From: Pelagibacteraceae bacterium AG-422-C23
Lineage (GTDB): Bacteria; Pseudomonadota; Alphaproteobacteria; Pelagibacterales; Pelagibacteraceae
DNA length: 58,405 nucleotides
Assembly (NCBI GenBank): GCA_003213695.1
Contig: QCMO01000003.1
Span: 1-58,405, forward strand
Direction: 5' to 3'
The translations under genes were made by a program, and so were the position numbers. Under the pieces are notes generated by a model, which was not told where the DNA came from, ran no database searches, and saw only the letters and a list, made by a program, of their open reading frames with translations. Shown piece by piece: positions 1 to 8,079 of this stretch (its first letter is position 1; the number at the start of each line of letters is the position of its first letter).

Positions 1-812
1 AGACTCTCGCTATTGTTTATAAATTTTTTAAAATATTTAATTTTTCTCTTATTATTTAATTTTTTTGCAGATGTATTTAAATATTTTTTAGGTGTATTTG
101 GATTAAGTTTAATTTTATAAAAACAATGTGAATTTTGTTTCCACCCCATATTTCTTAAATAATTTCCAGCTGAAGCATATGCATCATTTGAATCCTTTAG
201 ATTTATGTAGTTATCATTATTAAAATCTACAGCATGATTTTTAATTGTTGAGGGCATAAATTGAAAAAAACCAAAAGCTCCAGCCCACGAACCATATAAG
301 GTTTCATAATTTATTTGATTTTTTTCTATCAATTTTAATAAAATTAAAAGTTCATTAGTAAAAAATTGAGATCTTCTTTTATCATAACTTAATGTTGATA
401 GTGATGAGAGTATGTCCATTTTTCCGACATAGGTTCCATAATTAGTTTCAATTCCCATTAAGGATAGCAATAACTCTTTTTCAATTTTATATTTTTTCTC
501 AATTTTATTTATCAAATCAGTATGTTGATTAAAAAATGTTATACCTTTTTTGACTTTTTTATTAGATGTTCTTTTTGAAACATAGGTTTTTGTATCTTCA
601 TAAAATTCTGGCTGATATCTATCATATTCTATTACTTTAGGTAAAAATTTTACATTAGACATAACTTTATCAAAAGTAGATTCGGAAATATCATTTTTTA
701 GTGCTAAGTTCTTGAAATCATTTTTCCATTTTAAAAAATTAATTTGATCATCAGCAAATACATTTTTTGATAAAAATAAAATTAGTAAAAAAAAAATATT
801 AATTTGTTTCAT
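1..812 (-). CDS. Lytic murein transglycosylase, MltB type (3' end beyond window)
   Basis: Cleaves the glycan strands of peptidoglycan in the periplasm. The reading frame opens at an ATG at 812-810 and stays open to the window edge, so about 270 residues are visible and the C-terminus is missing. Residues 1-20 form a signal peptide (MKQINIFF..., hydrophobic core, cleavage near VFA/DD). The transglycosylase core is recognisable from GIETNYGTYVG, with the probable catalytic Glu in GIETNYG, and from YGSWAGAFGFFQFMPST, which is typical of the MltB/SLT family. The start overlaps the 3' end of the upstream exporter gene by 14 bases, so the two are probably co-transcribed. Family assignment is firm; the subfamily is inferred from these motifs only. 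Confidence 0.85.
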   Translation of the reverse strand, partial: MKQINIFFLLILFLSKNVFADDQINFLKWKNDFKNLALKNDISESTFDKVMSNVKFLPKVIEYDRYQPEFYEDTKTYVSKRTSNKKVKKGITFFNQHTDLINKIEKKYKIEKELLLSLMGIETNYGTYVGKMDILSSLSTLSYDKRRSQFFTNELLILLKLIEKNQINYETLYGSWAGAFGFFQFMPSTIKNHAVDFNNDNYINLKDSNDAYASAGNYLRNMGWKQNSHCFYKIKLNPNTPKKYLNTSAKKLNNKRKIKYFKKFINNSES

Positions 813-1677
813 AAAGATCTTTTAAATATATAATTACAGCAATCCAAATAATAATAAAGCTTACAAATTTAACAAATGAAAATTCTTCGTTATAATAAAA
901 ATAACCCAAAATAAACTGTAATGTTGGGGTAATATAAAAGATCATACCTGTGGGTCCTAAGCCGATTAGCTCAACTCCTCTAACGTAAAGAAATAAAGGA
1001 ATCACTGTCATTGGGCCAGCAAGAATCAAGAATAAGCTTAAACCTGGGTTTGATAATGCAAAATCATTAAATCCATTTTTTGTAATAATATAAAAAGATA
1101 TTATAGCAAAAGGTAAAATATAAAGACTTTCTATTAAAAGTCCAATATCAGTATCTATATTAATTTTTTTTCTAACAAGATTATAAAAAGCCCAACTTAA
1201 TGCAACTATCAAACCAACCCAAGGTAAACTTTTAAGATTAAAAAAAATTAAAATAAAAATTGAAATGAATACAAGGATAATAGAAAATAATCTTTTTTTA
1301 TTTAAATTTTCTTTAAAGAAAATATATCCAAGCAGAACACTTATAATTGGCATTATAAAATAACCAAAACTTGCATCAATAATTCTATCTGATGCCACAG
1401 CATAAATCCAAACTGCCCAATTAATGAAAATTAATAAACCAGAAATAAATAATCCAATAAGATTTTCTTTTTTTTCAATAATCTTTAAAAATATTTTCCA
1501 TTTGGAAAAAAATGTAGTTGTTAATATCAACATTACAGCTGTCCACAAGCATCTATGAACAACTAGCTCTACATGACCTATAAAAGAAACATATTCAAAA
1601 TATATTACTCCTATAAAACCCCACCAAAATGATCCTAAAGAAGTTAATAGCAATCCTTTATTGAATTCTTTTTTCAT
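799..1677 (-). CDS. rarD: RarD-type EamA/DMT-family transporter
   Basis: Predicted inner-membrane protein of the drug/metabolite transporter superfamily with about ten hydrophobic segments arranged as two EamA repeats. The N-terminal region (SFWWGFIGVIYFEYVSFIG...ELVVHRCLW) and the C-terminal LIGLGPTGMIFYITPTLQF match the RarD subgroup. The substrate is unknown; the chloramphenicol name of the family does not establish a role here. The open frame begins with a TTG at 1683, but the ATG at 1677 gives the usual MKKEFNKG start and is preferred (292 residues). It overlaps the transglycosylase gene by 14 bases. Confidence 0.85.
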   Translation of the reverse strand: MKKEFNKGLLLTSLGSFWWGFIGVIYFEYVSFIGHVELVVHRCLWTAVMLILTTTFFSKWKIFLKIIEKKENLIGLFISGLLIFINWAVWIYAVASDRIIDASFGYFIMPIISVLLGYIFFKENLNKKRLFSIILVFISIFILIFFNLKSLPWVGLIVALSWAFYNLVRKKINIDTDIGLLIESLYILPFAIISFYIITKNGFNDFALSNPGLSLFLILAGPMTVIPLFLYVRGVELIGLGPTGMIFYITPTLQFILGYFYYNEEFSFVKFVSFIIIWIAVIIYLKDLYETN

Positions 1678-1764
1678 AGGCAATTGTATTATTAAATAAT
1701 AACTATGTTAAATAGACTATTTTATAGTTGAATTAAATATTTTTAATTATAAAAGCTTCTTAAA

Positions 1765-1854
1765 GGAGAGATGGCTGAGCGGTTGAAAGCACCGGTCTTG
1801 AAAACCGGCAAAGGGGCAACTCTTTCCTGGGTTCGAATCCCAGTCTCTCCGCCA
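1765..1854 (+). tRNA. tRNA-Ser(TGA)
   Basis: A 7-bp acceptor stem (GGAGAGA with TCTCTCC), D-arm, anticodon stem CCGGT/ACCGG with loop CTTGAAA, a long variable arm as expected for serine tRNA, T-loop GTTCGAATC and an encoded CCA at 1852-1854. The anticodon TGA is at 1799-1801 and reads UCA-type serine codons. Confidence 0.97.
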
Positions 1855-1860
1855 TATATT

Positions 1861-2124
1861 TTATTTTTCATATTTAAAATTTTTAAATAAATTATTTATT
1901 ATATTATTTTCAAATACAATTTCGGTTTGTAATCCATTATAAAAATTATATAAATTATTATCGTCAATATTTAATAATTTTTCTAATTCAATGAGATCAT
2001 TCATACTTAATTCATTGATATATTCTTTGGTAAATGCACCTAGAAGTTTATCCATTTCTTTTGTGCCGCGATAATTTGATCTATAAATTATTTTTTTTTT
2101 TAATTGTTCTGTTTCGTTAACCAT
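1861..2124 (-). CDS. sdhE: Succinate dehydrogenase flavinylation factor SdhE
   Basis: Small (87 residues) soluble protein of the SdhE/Sdh5 (DUF339) family, which promotes covalent FAD attachment to the flavoprotein subunit of succinate dehydrogenase. The family signature RGxxE is present as YRGTKEMD near residues 18-25, followed by the helical TKEYINELSMNDLIELEKLL region. Length is normal for the family. It is divergent from recG with only about 24 bases between the two starts, so the promoters must overlap. The stop lies 6 bases beyond the tRNA-Ser 3' end, and the two genes are convergent. Confidence 0.88.
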   Translation of the reverse strand: MVNETEQLKKKIIYRSNYRGTKEMDKLLGAFTKEYINELSMNDLIELEKLLNIDDNNLYNFYNGLQTEIVFENNIINNLFKNFKYEK

Positions 2125-2148
2125 TATTAAAATATATATTATTTGTTA

Positions 2149-4200
2149 ATGGATAATAAAAGTAATTACAAGTATCTATTATCAGATTTATCAAATCTGA
2201 AAGGCGTTGGAATCAAAACAAAAAATTTACTAGTTAAAAAAAAGATTAATAATATTTTTGATTTATTATGGAAATTGCCTAAATCTTACACAGATAGAAG
2301 TTTAACATCTAAGGTTAAAGACTTGCATATTGGTGAAAATCAAACAATTACGGTGATACCTAAAAAATTTTTTTTTCCGAGAATAAGAAATTTGCCTAAT
2401 AGAGTTTTGTGTTCTGATGAAACTGGAGAAATAGATTGTGTCTTTTTTAACAGCTATGAAGGTTATATTAAAAAGATTCTACCTATAGGCAAAGAAGTTA
2501 CAATTAGTGGAAAAATAGGATTTTTTAGAAATAAGTATCAACTCACAAATCCAAAATACGTTTCTGAGGACTCATCTTTAATAAGACAAAAACATAATTC
2601 ATATTCTCTTACAGAAGGAATTTCTGAAAAAATTTATAATAAAATAATAAATCAAATTATTGAAAATTTACCTATTCTTGAAGAATGGCACTCCAAAAAT
2701 GTACTAAATAAATTTAATAATATTAGTTGGAATGCCTCAATCAAGGAGCTGCATAAACCAGAAAATATAGGAAAATATAAAGAAAAATTTTATCAGCGAC
2801 TTGCTTATGATGAAATATTTTCTACTTTTTTAGTTAACTCTGAAATAAGAAAAAAGATAAAAAAAATTAAGAAAAAAAGTAAAATTTTTAATATTCAAGA
2901 TCAAGAAAAAATAATTCAAAATTTAAATTTTTTATTAACCAATGACCAAAGAAAATGTTTAGATGAAATTAATAAAGATTTATATTCTTCGACAAAAATG
3001 TTTAGACTTTTACAAGGTGATGTTGGTAGTGGAAAGACTATAGTTTCTTTGTTATCAGCTCATAACACTATTAATTCAGGATGTCAGGTTGCTTTTATGG
3101 CCCCAACAGAAATTTTAGCAAAACAACATTTTGATTTTGCAAAGAAAATCTTTCCAAAAAATTTTAAAATTGAATTCATATCTGGAAAGTCTAATTATAA
3201 AAATAAAAACGATGTTCTTAAAAGATTATTGTCAAATGAAATTGATATTATTTTTGGTACTCATGCAATTTTTCAAAAAAAAATTGTTTTTAAAAATTTG
3301 GGACTAATAATTATCGATGAACAACATAAGTTTGGAGTTAATCAAAGAAAAAAATTGTCGGATAAAGGAGGAGATAATTGTGATGTTTTATTAATGACTG
3401 CAACACCAATACCAAGAACTTTAACTATGACAATATATGGTGATATGGATCTATCAATTATACGCGAAAAACCCAGATCAAGAAAACCAATCAAAACCTA
3501 CAGTAAACTAGAAAGTAAGATTGATGAAGTTATCAATTTTATTAAAAAACAGATCAAGTTAGAAAATCAAATTTTTTGGGTTTGTCCATTAATTGATGAA
3601 TCAAAAAAATTAGATCATGCCTCAGCAATAAAAAAATATGAGTTTTTAAAAAAGATTTTTCCTAATAGAGTATCTTTAATTCATGGTAAAACAAGTTCTG
3701 AAGATAAAGAAGCAATACTAGACAACTTTTTAAAAAAAAAATTTGATATTTTGGTATCAACTACAATAATTGAAGTGGGTATTGATTTTCCTAATGCAAA
3801 TGTAATTATTATTGAAAATGCAAATAAATTTGGACTTTCTCAATTACATCAATTACGTGGTCGTGTTGGCAGAGGTAAAAAAGATTCTACTTGTATAATG
3901 TTATTTAAATCAAATTTAAGTGAAAATGCAAAAAAAAGAATAAATATTTTAAAAAATTCAAATGATGGATTTGAAATTTCAGAGGAAGATATGAAAATAA
4001 GAGGTTTTGGAGACGTACTTGGTTTTAAGCAAAGTGGAATTAAAAATTTTAAACTTGCTGATCCAATACATAATAGTGATCTTTTTTTATTAGCTGAAAA
4101 GGAAATTAAAAGAATAGAAAAAAATAATGAAGATATTAGTAAATTTAAGCCCTTAATAAAATTGTATGATAGAGCAGATATTATTAATGATATAGCTTAA
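2149..4200 (+). CDS. recG: ATP-dependent DNA helicase RecG
   Basis: Branch-migrating helicase that regresses stalled replication forks and processes recombination intermediates. Seen: N-terminal wedge/OB region, Walker A GDVGSGKT near residues 290-297, DEQH box near residue 390, TATPIPRT, and the C-terminal helicase motif QLRGRVGRG near residue 570. It is 683 residues from the ATG at 2149, normal for RecG. A TTG two codons upstream (2143) could also start the frame, but the ATG is preferred. The 3' end overlaps the convergent DUF502 gene by 4 bases. Confidence 0.97.
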   Translation: MDNKSNYKYLLSDLSNLKGVGIKTKNLLVKKKINNIFDLLWKLPKSYTDRSLTSKVKDLHIGENQTITVIPKKFFFPRIRNLPNRVLCSDETGEIDCVFFNSYEGYIKKILPIGKEVTISGKIGFFRNKYQLTNPKYVSEDSSLIRQKHNSYSLTEGISEKIYNKIINQIIENLPILEEWHSKNVLNKFNNISWNASIKELHKPENIGKYKEKFYQRLAYDEIFSTFLVNSEIRKKIKKIKKKSKIFNIQDQEKIIQNLNFLLTNDQRKCLDEINKDLYSSTKMFRLLQGDVGSGKTIVSLLSAHNTINSGCQVAFMAPTEILAKQHFDFAKKIFPKNFKIEFISGKSNYKNKNDVLKRLLSNEIDIIFGTHAIFQKKIVFKNLGLIIIDEQHKFGVNQRKKLSDKGGDNCDVLLMTATPIPRTLTMTIYGDMDLSIIREKPRSRKPIKTYSKLESKIDEVINFIKKQIKLENQIFWVCPLIDESKKLDHASAIKKYEFLKKIFPNRVSLIHGKTSSEDKEAILDNFLKKKFDILVSTTIIEVGIDFPNANVIIIENANKFGLSQLHQLRGRVGRGKKDSTCIMLFKSNLSENAKKRINILKNSNDGFEISEEDMKIRGFGDVLGFKQSGIKNFKLADPIHNSDLFLLAEKEIKRIEKNNEDISKFKPLIKLYDRADIINDIA

Positions 4201-4814
4201 TTTTTTCCTGACGAGGTTCCTGCTGAAACTATAAATTTTGAGGCCTCCTCAAAAGTCATGTTTAAATAAATGACTTCATCGATAGGAAACATTAACAAAA
4301 AACCACTTGTAGGATTCGGTGTAGTTGGAACAAATACATTAATCAATTTCTTATTTGTTTTGTCAGCCATTTCACCTTTATTTTCCTTAGTTGCAAAACC
4401 AACTGCCCAAACACCTTTTCTTGGATACTCGATTAAAACAACACTTTTTTTATCATTATCTTTATTAGAAAATGACTCGGTCATTTGTAAAATTGCTGAA
4501 TAAATAGTTCTTAAAAAAGGTATTCTCTTAAATAAATCATCGATCAATTTTAAAATTTTTTTACCCAAAAATGATAATGATAATCCTCCAACAATTGTTA
4601 TAAATAAGACGGATAAAATAATTTCAATTCCTGGAATTGCATATGGCAAATAACTATTGGGGTTTATATTTTCAGGGACAATATTGGATGAAATACCAAT
4701 TATAAATTTTGTTAAATATAGTGTAAAACCAATCGGTATTAAAACCACAACACCTGTAATGAAATAATTTCTAAGTATTAAAGTGATTGATTTTTTTTTT
4801 TTATTTTTTTGCAT
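4197..4814 (-). CDS. DUF502 family membrane protein
   Basis: Conserved bacterial membrane protein of unknown function (205 residues). It has a basic N-terminus (MQKNKKKKS), a first membrane segment (NYFITGVVVLIPIGFTLYL), a second one (GIEIILSVLFITIVGGLSL) and a cytoplasmic tail. The family-typical PFLRTIYSAILQMTESF and PTTPNPTSGFLLMFP motifs support the assignment. No catalytic residues can be named. It is divergent from the M48 protease gene across 109 bases and convergent with recG. Confidence 0.85.
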   Translation of the reverse strand: MQKNKKKKSITLILRNYFITGVVVLIPIGFTLYLTKFIIGISSNIVPENINPNSYLPYAIPGIEIILSVLFITIVGGLSLSFLGKKILKLIDDLFKRIPFLRTIYSAILQMTESFSNKDNDKKSVVLIEYPRKGVWAVGFATKENKGEMADKTNKKLINVFVPTTPNPTSGFLLMFPIDEVIYLNMTFEEASKFIVSAGTSSGKN

Positions 4815-4923
4815 AAATTCAATTAAAACTCGAGTAGATTACAAAGGAAATTGCTATTATAAAAAGGAATAATAAAATATTATTATTTAGATTCATTAAC
4901 AAGTATAATATCAATAATATAAA

Positions 4924-5751
4924 ATGAATAGAAGAAAATTTTTATCTTATGTTGGATGCGGTTGTTGTGGATTTATTCTAAATTCTTGCTCTACAGCCCC
5001 AATTACTCAAAGAAGACAGCTAAAAATAATACCAGAAGCAAAATTAAATGCTCAAGCGGCTCAAATTTATGAAAAAATTAAAGAAAAAGAAAAGATGAGT
5101 AAAGATTTAAAATCACTCAATTTGATAAAAGATATTGGAAAAAAAATGGAAAATTCTATTGGTGAATATTTTTACCAATCAAAAATAGATGATCCAACAG
5201 TAAATTTTGATTGGGAATATATATTAATAGAAAATAAAAAAGTAAGAAATGCCTGGTGTATGCCTGGTGGAAAAATAGCAGTTTACACTGGAATTCTTGA
5301 AGTCACAAAAAATAAAAATGGTCTAGCCGCTGTAATGGGACATGAGATTGCACATGCGGTAGCAAAACATTCTGTAGAAAGAGCAAGTCGTGGTGCGATA
5401 TTAAATACAGGAACTCAACTACTTGATATTTTTACTGGAGGTAAGTTATCTCAGGTTAATAGAGCTACAGGAATGAATACTGTGGGATTATTATCGCAAC
5501 TTGGAATAATGAACCCCTTTAACCGAAAACAAGAAAGTGAAGCTGATTATTTGGGTATGATTTTCTCATCACTTTCAGGTTACGATATAAGAGAAACAGT
5601 AAAAATTTGGGAAAGAATGAAAGAGTTTAATAAAGGTAAGGCACCACCTGAATTTATGAGCACTCATCCTTCTGCAGAAAATAGAATAAAAAAAATAAAC
5701 GAGTGGACTAATGAAATAATATTGGACTATCCACCAATAAATATATCATAG
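4924..5751 (+). CDS. M48 family metalloprotease, predicted exported lipoprotein
   Basis: Zinc endopeptidase related to LoiP/BepA-type quality-control proteases of the envelope. The N-terminus NRRKFLSYVGCGCCGF followed by LNSC combines a twin-arginine-like pair, a hydrophobic stretch and a lipobox. This suggests export, perhaps by Tat (tatABC lies at 18.8-19.9 kb), followed by lipid anchoring. The zinc site HEIAHAVAKH begins at about residue 140, and the third ligand lies in ESEADYLG near residue 205. At 275 residues it has only the peptidase domain, with no TPR tail as in BepA. Export route is inference; protease family is certain. Confidence 0.9.
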   Translation: MNRRKFLSYVGCGCCGFILNSCSTAPITQRRQLKIIPEAKLNAQAAQIYEKIKEKEKMSKDLKSLNLIKDIGKKMENSIGEYFYQSKIDDPTVNFDWEYILIENKKVRNAWCMPGGKIAVYTGILEVTKNKNGLAAVMGHEIAHAVAKHSVERASRGAILNTGTQLLDIFTGGKLSQVNRATGMNTVGLLSQLGIMNPFNRKQESEADYLGMIFSSLSGYDIRETVKIWERMKEFNKGKAPPEFMSTHPSAENRIKKINEWTNEIILDYPPINIS

Positions 5752-5757
5752 ATTTAT

Positions 5758-5833
<76 letters not shown>

Positions 5834-5854
5834 ATTTTATCTTGAATGACATCG

Positions 5855-5882
5855 TGTATACATAATTATTCAAATAATTCAA
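5855..5882 (-). promoter_or_regulatory. Candidate sigma-70 promoter for tRNA-Lys
   Basis: On the minus strand a TTGAAT (-35-like, plus-strand 5877-5882) and a TATACA (-10-like, 5855-5860) are separated by 16 bases, about 22 bases before the tRNA 5' end. In DNA this A+T-rich such pairs arise by chance, so only the position makes it plausible. Confidence 0.3.
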
Positions 5883-5914
5883 ATAAGAATTTCTGAGACA
5901 AATAGTTTCTTTAA

Positions 5915-7027
5915 TTACAACTTATCTATGTATTTATCGTGGAAATCATCAAATGTACCATTCATGATATTATGTCGAATTGCTGACATTAATTCTTGAT
6001 AAAAGTTAATATTATGCAGAGTTAAAAGCATAGATCCTAAAATTTCGTTAGTATTAAATAAATGATTTAAATAATTTTTTGAGTATCTATTTAAATCTAA
6101 ATTTTTACATTTAGCATCAAGTGGAGAATCGTCGTTTTGATATTTATTATTTTTTATATTAAGTCTACCCTCCCATGTAAAAGCTAGACCCGTTCTACCC
6201 GATCTAGTTGGCATAACACAATCAAACATGTCTATTCCACGTTTTACAGCTCCCAAGATATCAGATGGAGTTCCTACTCCCATAAGATAGTGTGGCTTAT
6301 CTTTAGGAAGAAAATCTTTTAATCCTTCTAAAACTGTAAACATTTCTTTTTGAGTTTCACCTACAGCTAATCCACCAACTGCATATCCATCAAATCCTAT
6401 TTTTTTTAATCCAGTTAAAGATTCAATTCTTAAATCTTTGAATAAACCTCCTTGAATAATGCCAAAAAGAGCTTTGTGAGGATTTTTGCCAAAAGATTTT
6501 TTTGAACGCTCTGCCCAATGTAATGATAAATTCATCGACTCCTTAATTAAATTATAATCATCAGTTTTTTTTGGACATTCATCCATTATCATCACTATAT
6601 CTGAATTCAACCCTAGTTGAATTCTTATACTTTCCTCGGGGCTTAGATAAAATTTTTTACCATCTACATGTGAATTGAAAATTGCACCCTTAATCTTATC
6701 AATCTTATTTAATTTTGATAGAGACATTACTTGAAAACCACCAGAGTCAGTTAATATCGGAAGATCACAATTCATAAACTGATGTAATCCACCAATACGC
6801 TGGATCCTTTCAACACCAGGTCTAATCATAAGATGATATGTATTTCCTAAAATAATTTCTGATCCTGTTTTTTTAATATCCTCAATCTTACAAGCTTTAA
6901 CAGTGGCTTGTGTGCCAACTGGCATAAAGGCTGGGGTATTAATGTTGCCTCTATGAGTTTCAATTAAACCACATCTTGCGTATTTATCAGAGGCTAAAAC
7001 TTTAAAGGCAAAGTTTTTCAATGCCAT
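5915..7027 (-). CDS. tgt: tRNA-guanine transglycosylase
   Basis: Exchanges guanine 34 of GUN-anticodon tRNAs (such as the tRNA-Asn(GTT) in this window) for the queuosine precursor preQ1. Seen: ILTDSGGFQVMSL, GIIQGGLFKDLR, GYAVGGLAVGE and LMGVGTPSDIL, all typical, with 370 residues (normal). Odd: the C-terminal zinc site, usually CxCxxC followed 26 residues later by His, is reduced. Here it reads C-K-N-L-D-L, so only the first Cys and the His (LLTLHN) remain. It follows the cyclophilin gene by 7 bases. The queA gene often found between them in alphaproteobacteria is absent here. Confidence 0.95.
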   Translation of the reverse strand: MALKNFAFKVLASDKYARCGLIETHRGNINTPAFMPVGTQATVKACKIEDIKKTGSEIILGNTYHLMIRPGVERIQRIGGLHQFMNCDLPILTDSGGFQVMSLSKLNKIDKIKGAIFNSHVDGKKFYLSPEESIRIQLGLNSDIVMIMDECPKKTDDYNLIKESMNLSLHWAERSKKSFGKNPHKALFGIIQGGLFKDLRIESLTGLKKIGFDGYAVGGLAVGETQKEMFTVLEGLKDFLPKDKPHYLMGVGTPSDILGAVKRGIDMFDCVMPTRSGRTGLAFTWEGRLNIKNNKYQNDDSPLDAKCKNLDLNRYSKNYLNHLFNTNEILGSMLLTLHNINFYQELMSAIRHNIMNGTFDDFHDKYIDKL

Positions 7028-7034
7028 TTGTTAA

Positions 7035-7592
7035 TTATAATGATTTAAAGCTTATAATTTTATCAGGATCTGAAACAGCACCATTATTACTTTCATCACC
7101 TCTTTTAATTTTATCAACAACCTCCATACCTTCGATAACCTTACCGAAAACTGTATATTGCCTATCTAAAAAAGGAGCTGGTTTAAAACATATAAAAAAT
7201 TGACTGTTAGCACTATTTGGATCTGAGGACCTAGCCATTGATAATGTTCCACGGTCATGGGGAAGACTATTAAACTCTTCTTTTAAATCTGGTAAATCTG
7301 ATCCACCCATACCAGCTCTTCTTAAATCAAAATCACTTGATCCTGAATTACCAAATTTTACATCACCAGTTTGAGCCATGAAACCATCAATTACTCTGTG
7401 GAACACAACATTATCGTATTTACCAGAATTTGCTAATTCTTTTATTCTTTTTACATGATTAGGTGCTACATCTTCGTATAATTCAATTTTAACGTCTCCA
7501 TCTTTAAGTTTTAATATCATTATATTCTCCTTTGATATTGCTTGGTTAATAATAAAAAGAAAAATAAATAAGTTAATAAATATCTTTTTCAT
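7035..7592 (-). CDS. Cyclophilin-type peptidyl-prolyl isomerase, exported
   Basis: Catalyses proline cis/trans isomerisation. Residues 1-20 (MKKIFINLFIFLFIINQAIS) form a signal peptide, so the enzyme should act in the periplasm. The cyclophilin core is clear: FHRVIDGFMAQTGD with the catalytic Arg, then SANSQFFICF, PFLDRQYTVFGKVIEGMEVV. Length 185 is normal. The start overlaps the coaD 3' end by 20 bases, which indicates co-transcription in gyrA-coaD-cyclophilin-tgt order, a common alphaproteobacterial arrangement. Confidence 0.93.
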   Translation of the reverse strand: MKKIFINLFIFLFIINQAISKENIMILKLKDGDVKIELYEDVAPNHVKRIKELANSGKYDNVVFHRVIDGFMAQTGDVKFGNSGSSDFDLRRAGMGGSDLPDLKEEFNSLPHDRGTLSMARSSDPNSANSQFFICFKPAPFLDRQYTVFGKVIEGMEVVDKIKRGDESNNGAVSDPDKIISFKSL

Positions 7593-8079
7593 ATTTTTCT
7601 TTAAGTAATTTAATAGTACTTTTGGTTGTAAACTTTTTAATATCGCCTTTCAATTTGATTATTTCTTTGACAAACTTTGAAGAAATAATTTGATTTTCAA
7701 CATCTGACATTAAAAATAAGGTTTCAATATTATTATTTAACTTTCTATTCATTCCTGCTAATTGAAATTCATATTCAAAATCGGATACAGCTCTTAAACC
7801 TCTTAGTATAACATTAGATTTGTATTTATTGCACAAATCTGTTGTCAATGAAGAAAATGATATAATTAAAATTTTTTTTTTATTAAGTTTAAGATCTGTA
7901 AATAATGCTTTTTTAATTATTTCAATTCTTTCCTCAGAATTGAAAAGATAATCTTTATTATCTACATCAGAAACGGCTACAACAATTTTATCAAAAAATT
8001 TTAAACCTTTTTTAATGACATCTATGTGCCCGAAGGTTATTGGGTCAAATGTGCCAGGATAAATAGCTACCTTATTCAT
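7573..8079 (-). CDS. coaD: Phosphopantetheine adenylyltransferase
   Basis: Transfers AMP to 4'-phosphopantetheine, the fourth step of coenzyme A synthesis, in the cytosol. The nucleotidyltransferase signature YPGTFDPITFGHIDVI (T/HxGH site) is at residues 7-22, and the C-terminal SSKFVKEIIKLKGDI matches the family motif. 168 residues, normal. The ATG shares one base with the gyrA stop (TAATG), implying translational coupling. Confidence 0.96.
   Translation of the reverse strand: MNKVAIYPGTFDPITFGHIDVIKKGLKFFDKIVVAVSDVDNKDYLFNSEERIEIIKKALFTDLKLNKKKILIISFSSLTTDLCNKYKSNVILRGLRAVSDFEYEFQLAGMNRKLNNNIETLFLMSDVENQIISSKFVKEIIKLKGDIKKFTTKSTIKLLKEKYEKDIY

Noticed and set aside
4855..4900. AATAATA...TATTATT palindrome between the DUF502 and M48 genes
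   Set aside because: Short all-A+T palindromes are expected by chance at this base composition; no conserved partner was seen.
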